Below, in pieces: positions 1-7,776 of a DNA stretch of 64,000 nt. Position 1 is the first letter of the stretch, and each line of letters starts with the position of its first letter. The stretch spans positions 1,116,001 through 1,180,000 of the forward strand of contig NC_014666.1 of the NCBI RefSeq assembly GCF_000166135.1. Direction: 5' to 3'. The notes under the pieces are model-generated. The model made no database searches and was not told the DNA's origin. It saw only the letters and a list, made by a program, of their open reading frames with translations. The translations under genes were made by a program, and so were the position numbers. This DNA comes from Pseudofrankia inefficax. GTDB lineage: Bacteria > Actinomycetota > Actinomycetes > Frankiales > Frankiaceae.

Positions 1-46
1 CTGGAAGATCGATCAGCTCGTCATCAAGGACCGCGGCACATGCTGA
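1..46 (+). CDS. 3' end of an upstream gene (partial)
   Basis: An open frame enters from the left edge (first full codon at position 2) and ends at TGA 44-46, giving the tail WKIDQLVIKDRGTC. It overlaps the ATG of the next gene by 7 nt, which suggests translational coupling with the secreted protein that follows. Too little is visible to name a family. Confidence 0.4.
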   Translation, partial: WKIDQLVIKDRGTC

Positions 47-975
47 CCGCCCGGCGCGTCGCCGCCCTGGTCGTCGTGCTGGTCGTGACGCTCGGACTCG
101 GGGCTGGCCAGGCGCGGGCCGGCGGTCACTTCGACGGTTCGGCGAACTGCGACAACCAACTCCACGGCTGCGACCTATGGGCGTCCGTCGCCGGCGCCCC
201 CCAAATGGCGGCCTCCGTCCCGACGGCCGCGGCGAAGGCCCCGTCAGGCGGGCAGGTCTGCCGCCCGCCGGGTGCGCAGGCGCCGGTGCCGTGCGTGGAC
301 CCGGAGTTCGGCTGGCTGGGTAGCGATGGCTGCTACTACAAGCCGGCCACGGACTTCACCCCCGCCACCACGATGCTCGCCGCCGTGACACCCGGCGTCG
401 AAGGCGGCTGGTATGAGTGGAACTGCCTCGGGGTCAGCACAGGAGGCGGCGTCCGCTGGCTGCCGAACACCGCAGCCGACCAGTTCATCCCCGTCACCCC
501 CCAGATCCTCGCCCAGCGGGCAGAACGCCGCCTCGGACTGCCGGTCCTGCGGATCGTGATGAACCCGGTGGCCGATCAGCTGGTGGGTCTGCCGACCTGG
601 CTGTGGGTCGACACCGCCGGCTGGGCACCAGTGTCGGCGACGGCGACGGCGGGCGGGGTCGCGGTCACCGCGGTGGCCAGGCCGGTGTCGGTGACCTGGT
701 CGATGGGGGATGGCGCGATCGTGACGTGTGCCGGCCCGGGGACGCCGTACACGCAAGGCCTGGACCCGAAAAGCGCGTCACCGGACTGCGGCTACACCTA
801 CCGCCACCGGTCTCTCGACGAGCTCGGTGGGACGTTCACGGTGACCGCGACGATTCGCTGGGATGCCTCCTGGGCCGGCGCCGGCCAAGGCGGGCAGTTC
901 CCAGGGCTGACGACGGTGTCGGCGCGGCAGACCCGGGTCATTGATATTCCCGCGCTCACCACCGGTGGCGGCTGA
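40..975 (+). CDS. Predicted secreted protein with PKD-like domain
   Basis: A 311-residue protein with a classical signal peptide: two arginines (RR), a hydrophobic run of about 18 residues, then an AxA-type cleavage site near residue 27 (GQARA-GG). Six or more cysteines in the mature part suit an exported, disulphide-bonded protein. Residues about 215-290 (VSVTWSMGDG, later CGYTYRHRS and GGTFTVTATI) look like a PKD/Ig-like fold. Secreted proteins of this layout are common in conjugation-type loci of actinobacterial elements, which would fit the island, but that role is inferred. It is coupled to a gene cut off at the window edge. Confidence 0.6.
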   Translation: MLTARRVAALVVVLVVTLGLGAGQARAGGHFDGSANCDNQLHGCDLWASVAGAPQMAASVPTAAAKAPSGGQVCRPPGAQAPVPCVDPEFGWLGSDGCYYKPATDFTPATTMLAAVTPGVEGGWYEWNCLGVSTGGGVRWLPNTAADQFIPVTPQILAQRAERRLGLPVLRIVMNPVADQLVGLPTWLWVDTAGWAPVSATATAGGVAVTAVARPVSVTWSMGDGAIVTCAGPGTPYTQGLDPKSASPDCGYTYRHRSLDELGGTFTVTATIRWDASWAGAGQGGQFPGLTTVSARQTRVIDIPALTTGGG

Positions 976-1948
976 GAAACCACCGCGGATCGCCCTGGCT
1001 GGGCGCGGCCCGTGCTCGGACTACCGGAACCGCCCCGGCGTGCCGACGGAATTTCAGCCGGTGTGGAGTAGTGCGCATCAGGTGCGTCCGGGCATGGCGA
1101 ATTCCCCCCAACGCGTCAGCGGAGTTGGTGACCGCCGTAACCGTGGGAATCGCGGTTCGGCCGTCGTGAGATATTTTCTCCAGCGAACCGAGCGAACCGC
1201 TCGCCGTGTTCACCGCAGCGGGCAGGCCTGCCACGGCGGCGGCTCCTCGCCGCCCGAAGAACCCGCGGACGGGCTCCCGACACCGCGCTGTCGGGCTTGC
1301 ACCCGCAAGCCTGCCATCGGCCGGACCGGCCGGGACAGCTGACCGTAACCCGCGGCGCCTAGCGATCTTGCCAGCGGTGAGTATCGGCTGGTCACGCGCC
1401 CTGCGTGGCTCGTCCTGGGACCGGCCCGTCGCATCGGCTCGGCGCCAACGGCCCCGAGCGGGCCAGCCTCGGCAACCCTCCACCCCATCGCACCCCCTGT
1501 CCGTTAGCCAATACGGTCGCCCGTTTGATGGGCTACCCCACGGGCCGGGGTTCCCGCAGGTCAGCGGCCCGCTGGCACTACCGGAGTACAGCCAGACTGG
1601 GTTAGCGACAGCGTTCCTTTATTAGTCGCGCCGGGGGGCGGGCGCGCTGGAGGCGCGGGTCCCGTGTGGTCGGGTGGCTGTTTCACTGCTCCACTCTCCC
1701 CATTTAAATCTCTTTGTGTATGACTGCCGATGCAGGAATCCGAACTCCATTTCCTTTCCCCTCCCCATTCTTTTCTCTCCCCCCGAAAAGGTCTCTGGCC
1801 TGCGGAAACGCGGCCGGAAGAATCATGGGAAATGCGCGAGAAGGGCGCCGATTGGTATTGAATTCCGCGCGCGCGGGAGGGACTATTAGATATCGGCGCG
1901 TCGCGCTCGGCGTGCGGCGCTAAATCCCTCTCTTGCATGGAGCCTTCC
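976..1948 (+). other. Long non-coding stretch with AT- and pyrimidine-rich leader
   Basis: No convincing gene is seen across about 970 bp. The last 250 bp are clearly AT-richer than the surroundings. They include a tract at 1745-1784 that is 38 of 40 pyrimidines, then a purine-rich stretch. This probably carries the promoter and a long 5' leader of the sigma-like gene at 1949. Confidence 0.4.
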
Positions 1949-2761
1949 ATGTCGCATTCCTTCATTCCGCCTGTCTTCTCTCGGGACATTCCTTCGACTG
2001 TTGCCGGTGAGGCGGCGACGGCTGAGGACATGGCGCGGGTCACTGAAGCGGACTGGGCTGAGATCGTCGGCCACGCCCGTCGGTACTGTCGGAAGATCGA
2101 CGCCACCCGGTCACGGAAGCGTGCGGACGGTTCGGCCACGATCGCGCGAGACGGCTACGGGAGCTACGGCAGTGACGACGTGGCCGACGACGTCGCCCAG
2201 GACGCCGTCCTGATCTTCGCCCGCCGGCTCGGTGTGATCATGAGCCGGTGTGTGGTCGCGTCCGTCAACGTGGCCACCCGCGAACCCGACCAGTGGCAGT
2301 ACCAGCCGAAGGTGGGGGAGATGTTCCTCGCGGATCGTGCCCTGATCCGGGCGTGGGCCGTGCCGGAAGCGGCCAAGCGCAACGGCTACCGCCCGGTCAA
2401 GCCCACGGACGCCACCTCGCCGGAAGTGGTCGACCAGCGTGCCCGGTATCTGGCCACCGTCACGTTCCTCGCGGGCATGTCCGAAGCGATCTTCGCGGAA
2501 GCGTGGGCCGACGGAAGCGACTTCCCGATTCTCAGCAAGGTCATGGACGTGGCGAGCCGCGCCGATGACCTCGGCCGGACCGGTGTGTTCTCGGGCGTGG
2601 CCCAGCAGATGTACGGCGGCAAATACGGCTCGGGACGTCCCGTGCGCAAGGTCCGGGACGCTGCCCGCGCGGAAGCACACGAACTCACCGAACGCTGTGA
2701 CGCCATCCGCGACCGACTCACCTACCAAGAACAGCCCAAAGACCACCCCCCGACCGACTGA
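1949..2761 (+). CDS. Sigma-70 region 2-like protein of unknown role
   Basis: 270 residues from the ATG at 1949, which has GGAG six bases upstream; an ATG at 1937 in the same frame is the alternative and contains that GGAG. Residues about 25-85 resemble sigma-70 region 2, with an acidic SDDVADDVAQDAVLIFARRL helix like the DAEDxxQEvFlrlw core-binding helix. No region 4 is recognisable, so it may be a degenerate or diverged sigma-like regulator. The C-terminal 100 residues (GSDFPILSKVMDVASRADDL and following) recur in a broken paralogue at 5625-6049. A strong terminator and then a 40-unit repeat array follow the stop. Function unknown; the sigma link is an inference from sequence pattern. Confidence 0.6.
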   Translation: MSHSFIPPVFSRDIPSTVAGEAATAEDMARVTEADWAEIVGHARRYCRKIDATRSRKRADGSATIARDGYGSYGSDDVADDVAQDAVLIFARRLGVIMSRCVVASVNVATREPDQWQYQPKVGEMFLADRALIRAWAVPEAAKRNGYRPVKPTDATSPEVVDQRARYLATVTFLAGMSEAIFAEAWADGSDFPILSKVMDVASRADDLGRTGVFSGVAQQMYGGKYGSGRPVRKVRDAARAEAHELTERCDAIRDRLTYQEQPKDHPPTD

Positions 2762-2779
2762 CACCCCAGCACCGACCAG

Positions 2780-2808
2780 GGAGCCTCCGAGCACAGCTCG
2801 GAGGCTCC
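2780..2808 (+). terminator. Strong intrinsic terminator
   Basis: A perfect 13-bp stem (GGAGCCTCCGAGC / GCTCGGAGGCTCC) with a 3-nt ACA loop, followed by tcccctttt, lies 19 bp after the stop of the sigma-like gene. A related hairpin follows the broken paralogue at 6075-6097. Confidence 0.85.
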
Positions 2809-2821
2809 TCCCCTTTTCACC

Positions 2822-3581
2822 GTGCCGGGCTCCGCCGGCCGTGCCGGGCTCCGCCGGCCGTGCCGGGCTCCGCCGGCCGTGCCGGGCTCCGCCGGCCGTG
2901 CCGGGCTCCGCCGGCCGTGCCGGGCTCCGCCGGCCGTGCCGGGCTCCGCCGGCCGTGCCGGGCTCCGCCGGCCGTGCCGGGCTCCGCCGGCCGTGCCGGG
3001 CTCCGCCGGCCGTGCCGGGCTCCGCCGGCCGTGCCGGGCTCCGCCGGCCGTGCCGGGCTCCGCCGGCCGTGCCGGGCTCCGCCGGCCGTGCCGGGCTCCG
3101 CCGGCCGTGCCGGGCTCCGCCGGCCGTGCCGGGCTCCGCCGGCCGTGCCGGGCTCCGCCGGCCGTGCCGGGCTCCGCCGGCCGTGCCGGGCTCCGCCGGC
3201 CGTGCCGGGCTCCGCCGGCCGTGCCGGGCTCCGCCGGCCGTGCCGGGCTCCGCCGGCCGTGCCGGGCTCCGCCGGCCGTGCCGGGCTCCGCCGGCCGTGC
3301 CGGGCTCCGCCGGCCGTGCCGGGCTCCGCCGGCCGTGCCGGGCTCCGCCGGCCGTGCCGGGCTCCGCCGGCCGTGCCGGGCTCCGCCGGCCGTGCCGGGC
3401 TCCGCCGGCCGTGCCGGGCTCCGCCGGCCGTGCCGGGCTCCGCCGGCCGTGCCGGGCTCCGCCGGCCGTGCCGGGCTCCGCCGGCCGTGCCGGGCTCCGC
3501 CGGCCGTGCCGGGCTCCGCCGGCCGTGCCGGGCTCCGCCGGCCGTGCCGGGCTCCGCCGGCCGTGCCGGGCTCCGCCGGCC
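2822..3581 (+). repeat. 40 perfect tandem copies of a 19-bp unit
   Basis: The 760 bp are exactly 40 copies of GTGCCGGGCTCCGCCGGCC with no visible variant. Each unit contains GCCGG-GCTCCG-CCGGC, a 5-bp stem with a 6-nt loop, so the array is a row of 40 small hairpins on either strand. The unit has no stop in any frame and 19 is not a multiple of 3, so all six frames stay open and give long spurious ORFs. The array starts 14 bp after a terminator and ends in a partial unit (gtgc). Confidence 0.97.
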
Positions 3582-3883
3582 GTGCAGTTGCTGAGGCGGG
3601 GTGTGATGGCCCTGCTGCCGCGTGGTTTTTGCTTCGCCTGGCAGGTCGGCGCTGCTTCCTCCTCGCCGTCCTGCCTGCCCACCGGCCTTCTCGCTCGTCT
3701 TCCCACCTGCTTGTGCCTGATCGCGTCGTGGGCTGGGAAGATGGCGTTGCGCTGAGCCGCGCTGACCGGTAGTCCGTGCTGGGTCGGCATTGCGCCGTTC
3801 GTTGGATCCGTGCGGATGGTGCCCGGGTGGAGCCGTGTCTGCCGGTGGTGGCTTCCTGCCTACTTGTGAGCGGCACCGTGGAC
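3582..3883. other. Non-coding spacer after the repeat array
   Basis: About 300 bp between the array and the end of the minus-strand gene at 3884. Open frames here are extensions of the repeat frames. I see no gene, terminator or clear repeat. Confidence 0.4.
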
Positions 3884-4342
3884 CTATGCGACCACCTGGC
3901 CGAGTTCGCGGGCGGGCAGCCGTGTGAGGTAGAGCCGCGTGGGGCGCATCGGCAGCCAGTGGATGATCGCCCAGTTCTCCTCTCGTTCGTGGAGCCGTAG
4001 GCCGGCGACGCCGAGGAGCGTCCCGTCGGAGAGGGTCGGTAGGAGGAGTTCGAGTACGTGCGTGAGTGTCGGGCCGCCTGCCCACTCGAACCGCGCCGTC
4101 GTGCCTGCGGTCCACCCGTCGGTCCAGTCGGACGAACCCAGCGAGGTACGCAGTTCCGCGGTGACGAGGCCGAGTAGCTCGTTGGCTGGGGTGCGGTCGC
4201 GGCCGAACGAACTCCATTCGGCTTCGGACATGAAGGGCCCGCAGAGAGGCGAGCTCGCTGCCTCGGGCTCGCCCCCGTCGGCTGCACGTAGCTCGGGACG
4301 CTCGTTCGCTGGCCGGGATGGGTCCTGTTCGTCATGTGGCAT
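3884..4342 (-). CDS. Hypothetical protein (about 150 aa)
   Basis: 152 residues from the ATG at 4342 (ATG at 4354 is an alternative; the frame is open much further but without protein-like composition). The protein has a charged, proline-rich N-terminus, then a compact region with several Trp residues (SDWTDGWTAGTTARFEWAGG, ENWAIIHWLPMRP). No signal peptide or membrane segment is visible. It lies downstream of, and on the same strand as, the zinc-finger-like protein at 4456-5160 (113 bp gap), so the two may be co-transcribed with the small membrane protein at 5245. Family not recognised. Confidence 0.55.
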   Translation of the reverse strand: MPHDEQDPSRPANERPELRAADGGEPEAASSPLCGPFMSEAEWSSFGRDRTPANELLGLVTAELRTSLGSSDWTDGWTAGTTARFEWAGGPTLTHVLELLLPTLSDGTLLGVAGLRLHEREENWAIIHWLPMRPTRLYLTRLPARELGQVVA

Positions 4343-4455
4343 GGCGGCGACCATACGGCCACGGACGACCGAGCCCAGGGACCTATGGTCGAAGACTACG
4401 CCAGGGGCAACATTGTGGCATGTCCGCATTGCGCGCCGTGCCGCGTGCCTCCGAT

Positions 4456-5160
4456 CTAGTCGGCGAGTGATGTCTCGGCCGTGGAGACTGCGATCATTGT
4501 TTGTAGCCAGCGGTGTGCCGTGACACTGGCGGCTTTGTTTCGAGCGGCTTGCTGTGCCTTTCTCAACGCCTGAGAATGGGCCAGTCCCTGCGATTTCTCG
4601 CGCTCGTAGACGGCTTTCTCGTGATCGTCGAGGTGGCGCTCGCATCCGGATGCCCATCGCCCTTCGATGCTCTGCACACGGTTGCGGCACGGCAGACCTG
4701 TTTGCGTCTCTTTACCGCACTGTGGCCGCTCCCCTTCTGGCAGGGGTGGCAGCGGCGGTGGCGAGATATCCTGCGGCCCGATCTGTGCGGCTGGATCGGG
4801 TCGTCCGAGGCGGTAGACGATATAGTCGTCGCACGGTTCGGGACGTGAGCCGGAAGCCATTGCTTCTGTGCGTCTCGCGAGAATCACGTGAGCTTCGGTC
4901 GCCGACGCGACTGCGCGGGGCGGGGCTAACTCCACTCCGGCCGCGGACACGGCGAGTGCCTCATGCGCGGCGCGGGCCTGGTCAAGAACCGGCCAGAAGC
5001 TTTGCTGTAGACGGCTGAACCGGAGGCCGGTGGTTGCTTCGAGGTGTTGGACGATGTCGCTTGATTCGGCGAGCAACGTGCGGAGCAGGACGATCAGGCG
5101 GTTCGCGTCGTCCCGGGTGCGGTCATCGTCGCTTTGGTCTACCGACGTATCTGTGGTCAT
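4456..5160 (-). CDS. Hypothetical protein with Cys/His zinc-site candidate
   Basis: 234 residues. The N-terminal half is acidic and helical (DANRLIVLLRTLLAESSDIV and following). Around residues 145-178 a Cys-x8-Cys (CGKETQTGLPC) followed by GCERH suggests a metal-binding site. A proline-rich linker (PPPLPPLPEGE) precedes it and a charged, alanine-rich helix (HSQALRKAQQAARNKAAS) follows. The start lies 84 bp downstream of the small membrane-protein gene at 5245-5439 on the same strand, suggesting one transcript behind the conserved leader hairpin. Function not recognised. Confidence 0.6.
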   Translation of the reverse strand: MTTDTSVDQSDDDRTRDDANRLIVLLRTLLAESSDIVQHLEATTGLRFSRLQQSFWPVLDQARAAHEALAVSAAGVELAPPRAVASATEAHVILARRTEAMASGSRPEPCDDYIVYRLGRPDPAAQIGPQDISPPPLPPLPEGERPQCGKETQTGLPCRNRVQSIEGRWASGCERHLDDHEKAVYEREKSQGLAHSQALRKAQQAARNKAASVTAHRWLQTMIAVSTAETSLAD

Positions 5161-5244
5161 AGATAGCTGTTCCCTGTGTCCGGGCCAATGGGGGCCGAGC
5201 TGATCTTCTCCCGTCGGCGTCCAGCGGGTGGAAGACTGGCGATG

Positions 5245-5439
5245 CTACAGAATCCCCACCGCCGCGAGCACACCGAGCGCCAGGCCCAGCGCGCCGCCGA
5301 ACGCAGCCCCGCCGCGCAGGACGGCGGCAGGCAGGCTTGGAGCCATCGCGCGGCTGAGAATGCCAGCCACCAGAGCAACGATAACGGCCGTTGTCGCGCT
5401 CAGCGCGACAACGAGCACCTTCAGAAGAACTGTGTTCAC
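5245..5439 (-). CDS. Small membrane protein (64 aa)
   Basis: 64 residues from a GTG start, mostly hydrophobic, with two predicted membrane segments (about residues 5-27 and 42-63) joined by SRAMAPSLPAAVLRGG. A second gene of the same size and layout lies at 14068-14268; both begin MN, end in a hydrophobic helix and share a GGAAF turn. Their upstream DNA is far more alike than their coding DNA, including a hairpin placed exactly 40 nt before each GTG. First gene of a likely operon with 4456-5160. Unknown function. Confidence 0.6.
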   Translation of the reverse strand: MNTVLLKVLVVALSATTAVIVALVAGILSRAMAPSLPAAVLRGGAAFGGALGLALGVLAAVGIL

Positions 5440-5506
5440 GTCTATTCCCGCCCGGCGCCCCGTCCCCTGGCCCGGCGGGGCGCTGGAGGCAGCGCGAAGC
5501 GGACCC
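5434..5506 (-). promoter_or_regulatory. Conserved leader hairpin, copy 1
   Basis: About 70 nt overlapping and upstream of the GTG start resemble 14263-14334. The identical core is 26 nt and includes GCGCTG-GAGG-CAGCGC (5480-5495), a perfect 6-bp stem with a 4-nt loop. In the mRNA sense the loop is CCUC, complementary to a Shine-Dalgarno GAGG. Confidence 0.6.
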
Positions 5507-5624
5507 TACGATTTCCGGGAGCTGCGCTGCGGAGAAGGCGACTGAGAGGGAAGTGAGAGTGAGAGTGAGATGCGTGGCGGGTCGAGTGTGTGTGGCGACG
5601 GGCCCGGCGCGGCCAGGACCCGCT

Positions 5625-6049
5625 ACGGGCCAAGGCTCCCAAACGCGGCGAACCACCAGAAGCGGGATTGCGCCGCGACTACCACCCTACTGGTCGCCTG
5701 GGTGCGAGCCACCGGCGGTCGAGCAGAGCGCCCGACGGCTGGCGTCGGCCACCTACCTCGCCGGCATGTCAGGTGCGATCTTTCCGTGTGGGGTGACGGC
5801 AGCGACTTCCCGATCCTGAGCAAGGTCATGGACGTGGCGAACCGGGCCGATGACCTCGGTCGGGCCGGTCTGTTCTCCGAGGCCGCCCGGCAGATGTACG
5901 GCGGCAAACGCGCATCCGGCCGGCCCATGCGCACGGTCCGCGACGGTGCCCTCGCCGAAGCCCGCGAACTGTCCGCCAGCTGCGACGCCGTCCGCGACGA
6001 TCTCGCGCAGCGCAACCGACTCACCAAGCACACCCGGCCCGAGGACTAA
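5625..6049 (+). pseudogene. Truncated, frameshifted paralogue of the 1949-2761 gene
   Basis: From about 5820 to the stop at 6049 the frame encodes a close match to the C-terminal 85 residues of the sigma-like protein (GSDFPILSKVMDVANRADDL, then RQMYGGKRASGRP). Just upstream, the homologous ATYLAGMSGAIF is in another frame, consistent with a net 4-bp deletion near 5783-5790 (paralogue GCGGAAGCG against CCGTG). Further upstream, weak similarity shifts frame again and the first roughly 150 residues, including the sigma-like part, are absent. Clearly a decayed copy. Confidence 0.8.
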
Positions 6050-6074
6050 ACGCAGCCCTACCACCCCCACAGAA

Positions 6075-6097
6075 CCTCTGAGCACCACGCTCGGAGG
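6075..6097 (+). terminator. Terminator of the decayed paralogue
   Basis: CCTCTGAGC-accac-GCTCGGAGG, a 9-bp stem with one G-T pair, in the same place relative to the stop as the terminator at 2780-2808 and with the same stem sequence. It shows that gene and terminator were duplicated together. Confidence 0.65.
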
Positions 6098-6126
6098 CTC
6101 CGCCCATCTCCCCGCCGTTTCAGCCC

Positions 6127-6144
6127 GTGCCCGCAGCGCCGGCC
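6127..6144 (+). repeat. Single degenerate unit of the 19-bp repeat
   Basis: GTGCCCGCAGCGCCGGCC followed by gtgccgg lies 30 bp after the paralogue's terminator. It matches the 19-bp unit of the 40-copy array (also placed just after its terminator) apart from one missing base and a few changes. The array seems to have expanded at one copy of the module only. Confidence 0.5.
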
Positions 6145-6284
6145 GTGCCGGCCACGGGGCGGCGCGGTGGCGTGCTGCCGTGCCGGGCGGTGCCGTGCCC
6201 GCAATGTCGGTCCGGCCCGCCCCGGCCTACCCGGCCCGCACCGGCCCGGCGGCCGGAGCTGCGGGTGTGGGTCGAGCGGTCGTG

Positions 6285-6440
6285 GGTGTGTCCGGTCGGC
6301 GGCCGGACCGGTCGGTGGGGTGACCGGGGCGGGTCCGGGTCCGGACCCGGACCTCGCGATCGGGCTGATGGTCCGATTCATGTCTCGGTGGACGGTCGGG
6401 GTTGGTTGCCGTGCGGTTGAGGGGGACCCGCGATGGGGGA
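6285..6440. repeat. Dispersed GC-palindrome element, copy 1
   Basis: Contains a perfect 22-bp palindrome at 6332-6353 whose inner 20 bp are GTCCGGGTCCGGACCCGGAC. The flanks (tgtccggtcggcggccggaccggtcgg before, cggtggacggtcgggg after) reappear around 30348-30455, and the palindrome recurs at 26049-26068 and, with one mismatch, at 31848-31869. The stretch 6098-6579 holds no gene. Confidence 0.6.
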
Positions 6441-6579
6441 GGCGGACCTGGCCAGCCGGGTGCCGGTCGCGCCGGGCCCTTGATCGCTCCGGTACTGGAG
6501 GAAGTACCGAAGAGTGCACGCACGGTTCCCCTGTGGATGGGATCATGGCGATGGGGAGACCAGTGTGACGAGGAGTGGC

Positions 6580-7776
6580 ATGCGGGACATCGCGTTGTAC
6601 TACCCATGGACGCGGGTCCGTGATGACACATGGCTGAAGGCCGCGGCGCTGTACTGGCCTCGGCTCGCGGTGCTGACCCCGTACGACTACCCGCGGGGGC
6701 AGGAGTCCGTGACCACCCGGGTGTTGCGCGACGAGCTGGACTTCCTCGTCGAGGCGAACCCGGCGCCGCGAGCCAACCAGCTCGCCGATGACTTCCTGGC
6801 ACTGATCAGCCAGCAGGGTGACGCCCTGGTTCGACGCTACGGATGGTTGCGGGAGTTCCCCGGCGACCCGGGGAACGTTCTCGATCACTGCTTCGAGGAG
6901 AATCCGCTCGATGATGATCGAGTCGGATGGGTGCACCTCGGCAAGCTGCGCCCGGAGCTTGCCGATCGCCTGACCGCCACCGGACTCGGCGTTTTGAGCG
7001 ACAACAGGTTCTGGGTCGGGCTGCACCCCCGACTCGCCCAGGTGTATCTGACCGCGCTCGCCGATCGAGTGGCGCGGGCCAACGACCTGGCCACGGTCAC
7101 CGATCAGCCCTCCAGCTACGGGGCCCTCAATGGCTGGACCCTGGAGACGCTCGCCCGGGTGCTGCTCACCGACGACGCCGATGAACGTCCCGCTACCACG
7201 GTCGAGGACGTCGCCGCGATGTACGCGGCGGTAGCGATCGCCACGGTGGTCCCCGCAGGGCTCGGCGATGTCCCGGTCGAGCGGATCGTGCGGGCGCGCC
7301 GCACGCTCGCGGTCGAGTTCGACGCTTTCCGCGATCATGTGGAGACGTTGACCGACCAGCTTGGCGCGATGACGTCGAACGAGGGCCCGGAGTTCGTGCG
7401 GGCCCGGCTCAAGCTGCTCGTCGAACGTGACCTTCGCCGGTCGACCGCCGATCTGGAACGGGGACTGCGCCAGCTGGGCCTGGAACCGGCCCGCGCCGTG
7501 CTCGGGATGACGTCCCTGGAGCTCCCCGCCGCGGCTGCCGCCGTCGCCTCGGGTGCGGGTCTTCCCCTCGCCGCTGGACAGGCAGGGCTGGTCGCCGCCC
7601 AACTCATCGCCTCCAGCGCGCACGCCCACCAGCAAGCTCGCGACCAGCGCCGCGGCGCCGCCGGCTACCTGCTGGGACTACAGGAGGAACTGAACCCCAC
7701 CAGCGTCGTAGACCGCGTCCGTCGCATGTTCCGTCGCGTGTCCGATCCGGCGCTGCCGGCGACCCGGAGCGCCTGA
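6580..7776 (+). CDS. DUF6236-like family protein
   Basis: 398 residues from the ATG at 6580, chosen because GAGGAG lies just upstream; GTG 6565 is in frame too. The N-terminal MRDIALYYPWTRVRDDTWLK and YWPRLAVLTPYDYP are typical of the DUF6236 family as I recall it, a poorly characterised actinobacterial group. The middle is rich in acidic and hydrophobic helices. The C-terminal part has an alanine-rich stretch (PAAAAAVASGAGLPLAAGQA) then a basic tail. No enzymatic motif stands out. It is a single-gene unit between two repeat-bearing non-coding stretches; several such families occur in mobile islands, but no role is known to me. Confidence 0.7.
   Translation: MRDIALYYPWTRVRDDTWLKAAALYWPRLAVLTPYDYPRGQESVTTRVLRDELDFLVEANPAPRANQLADDFLALISQQGDALVRRYGWLREFPGDPGNVLDHCFEENPLDDDRVGWVHLGKLRPELADRLTATGLGVLSDNRFWVGLHPRLAQVYLTALADRVARANDLATVTDQPSSYGALNGWTLETLARVLLTDDADERPATTVEDVAAMYAAVAIATVVPAGLGDVPVERIVRARRTLAVEFDAFRDHVETLTDQLGAMTSNEGPEFVRARLKLLVERDLRRSTADLERGLRQLGLEPARAVLGMTSLELPAAAAAVASGAGLPLAAGQAGLVAAQLIASSAHAHQQARDQRRGAAGYLLGLQEELNPTSVVDRVRRMFRRVSDPALPATRSA

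Noticed and set aside
2822-3581. CRISPR array.
   Set aside because: Units are contiguous with no spacers, and no cas genes are present.
2111-4362. Several very long reading frames (up to about 560 codons) crossing the 19-bp array on both strands.
   Set aside because: The 19-mer contains no stop in any frame, so all six frames stay open automatically. The repeated Arg/Pro/Ala peptides are artefacts and the frames have no sensible start or end outside the array.
5570-6049. An intact 159-residue protein.
   Set aside because: Only its C-terminal half matches the paralogue; the N-terminal half is an unrelated frame created by the deletion, so I call it a pseudogene.
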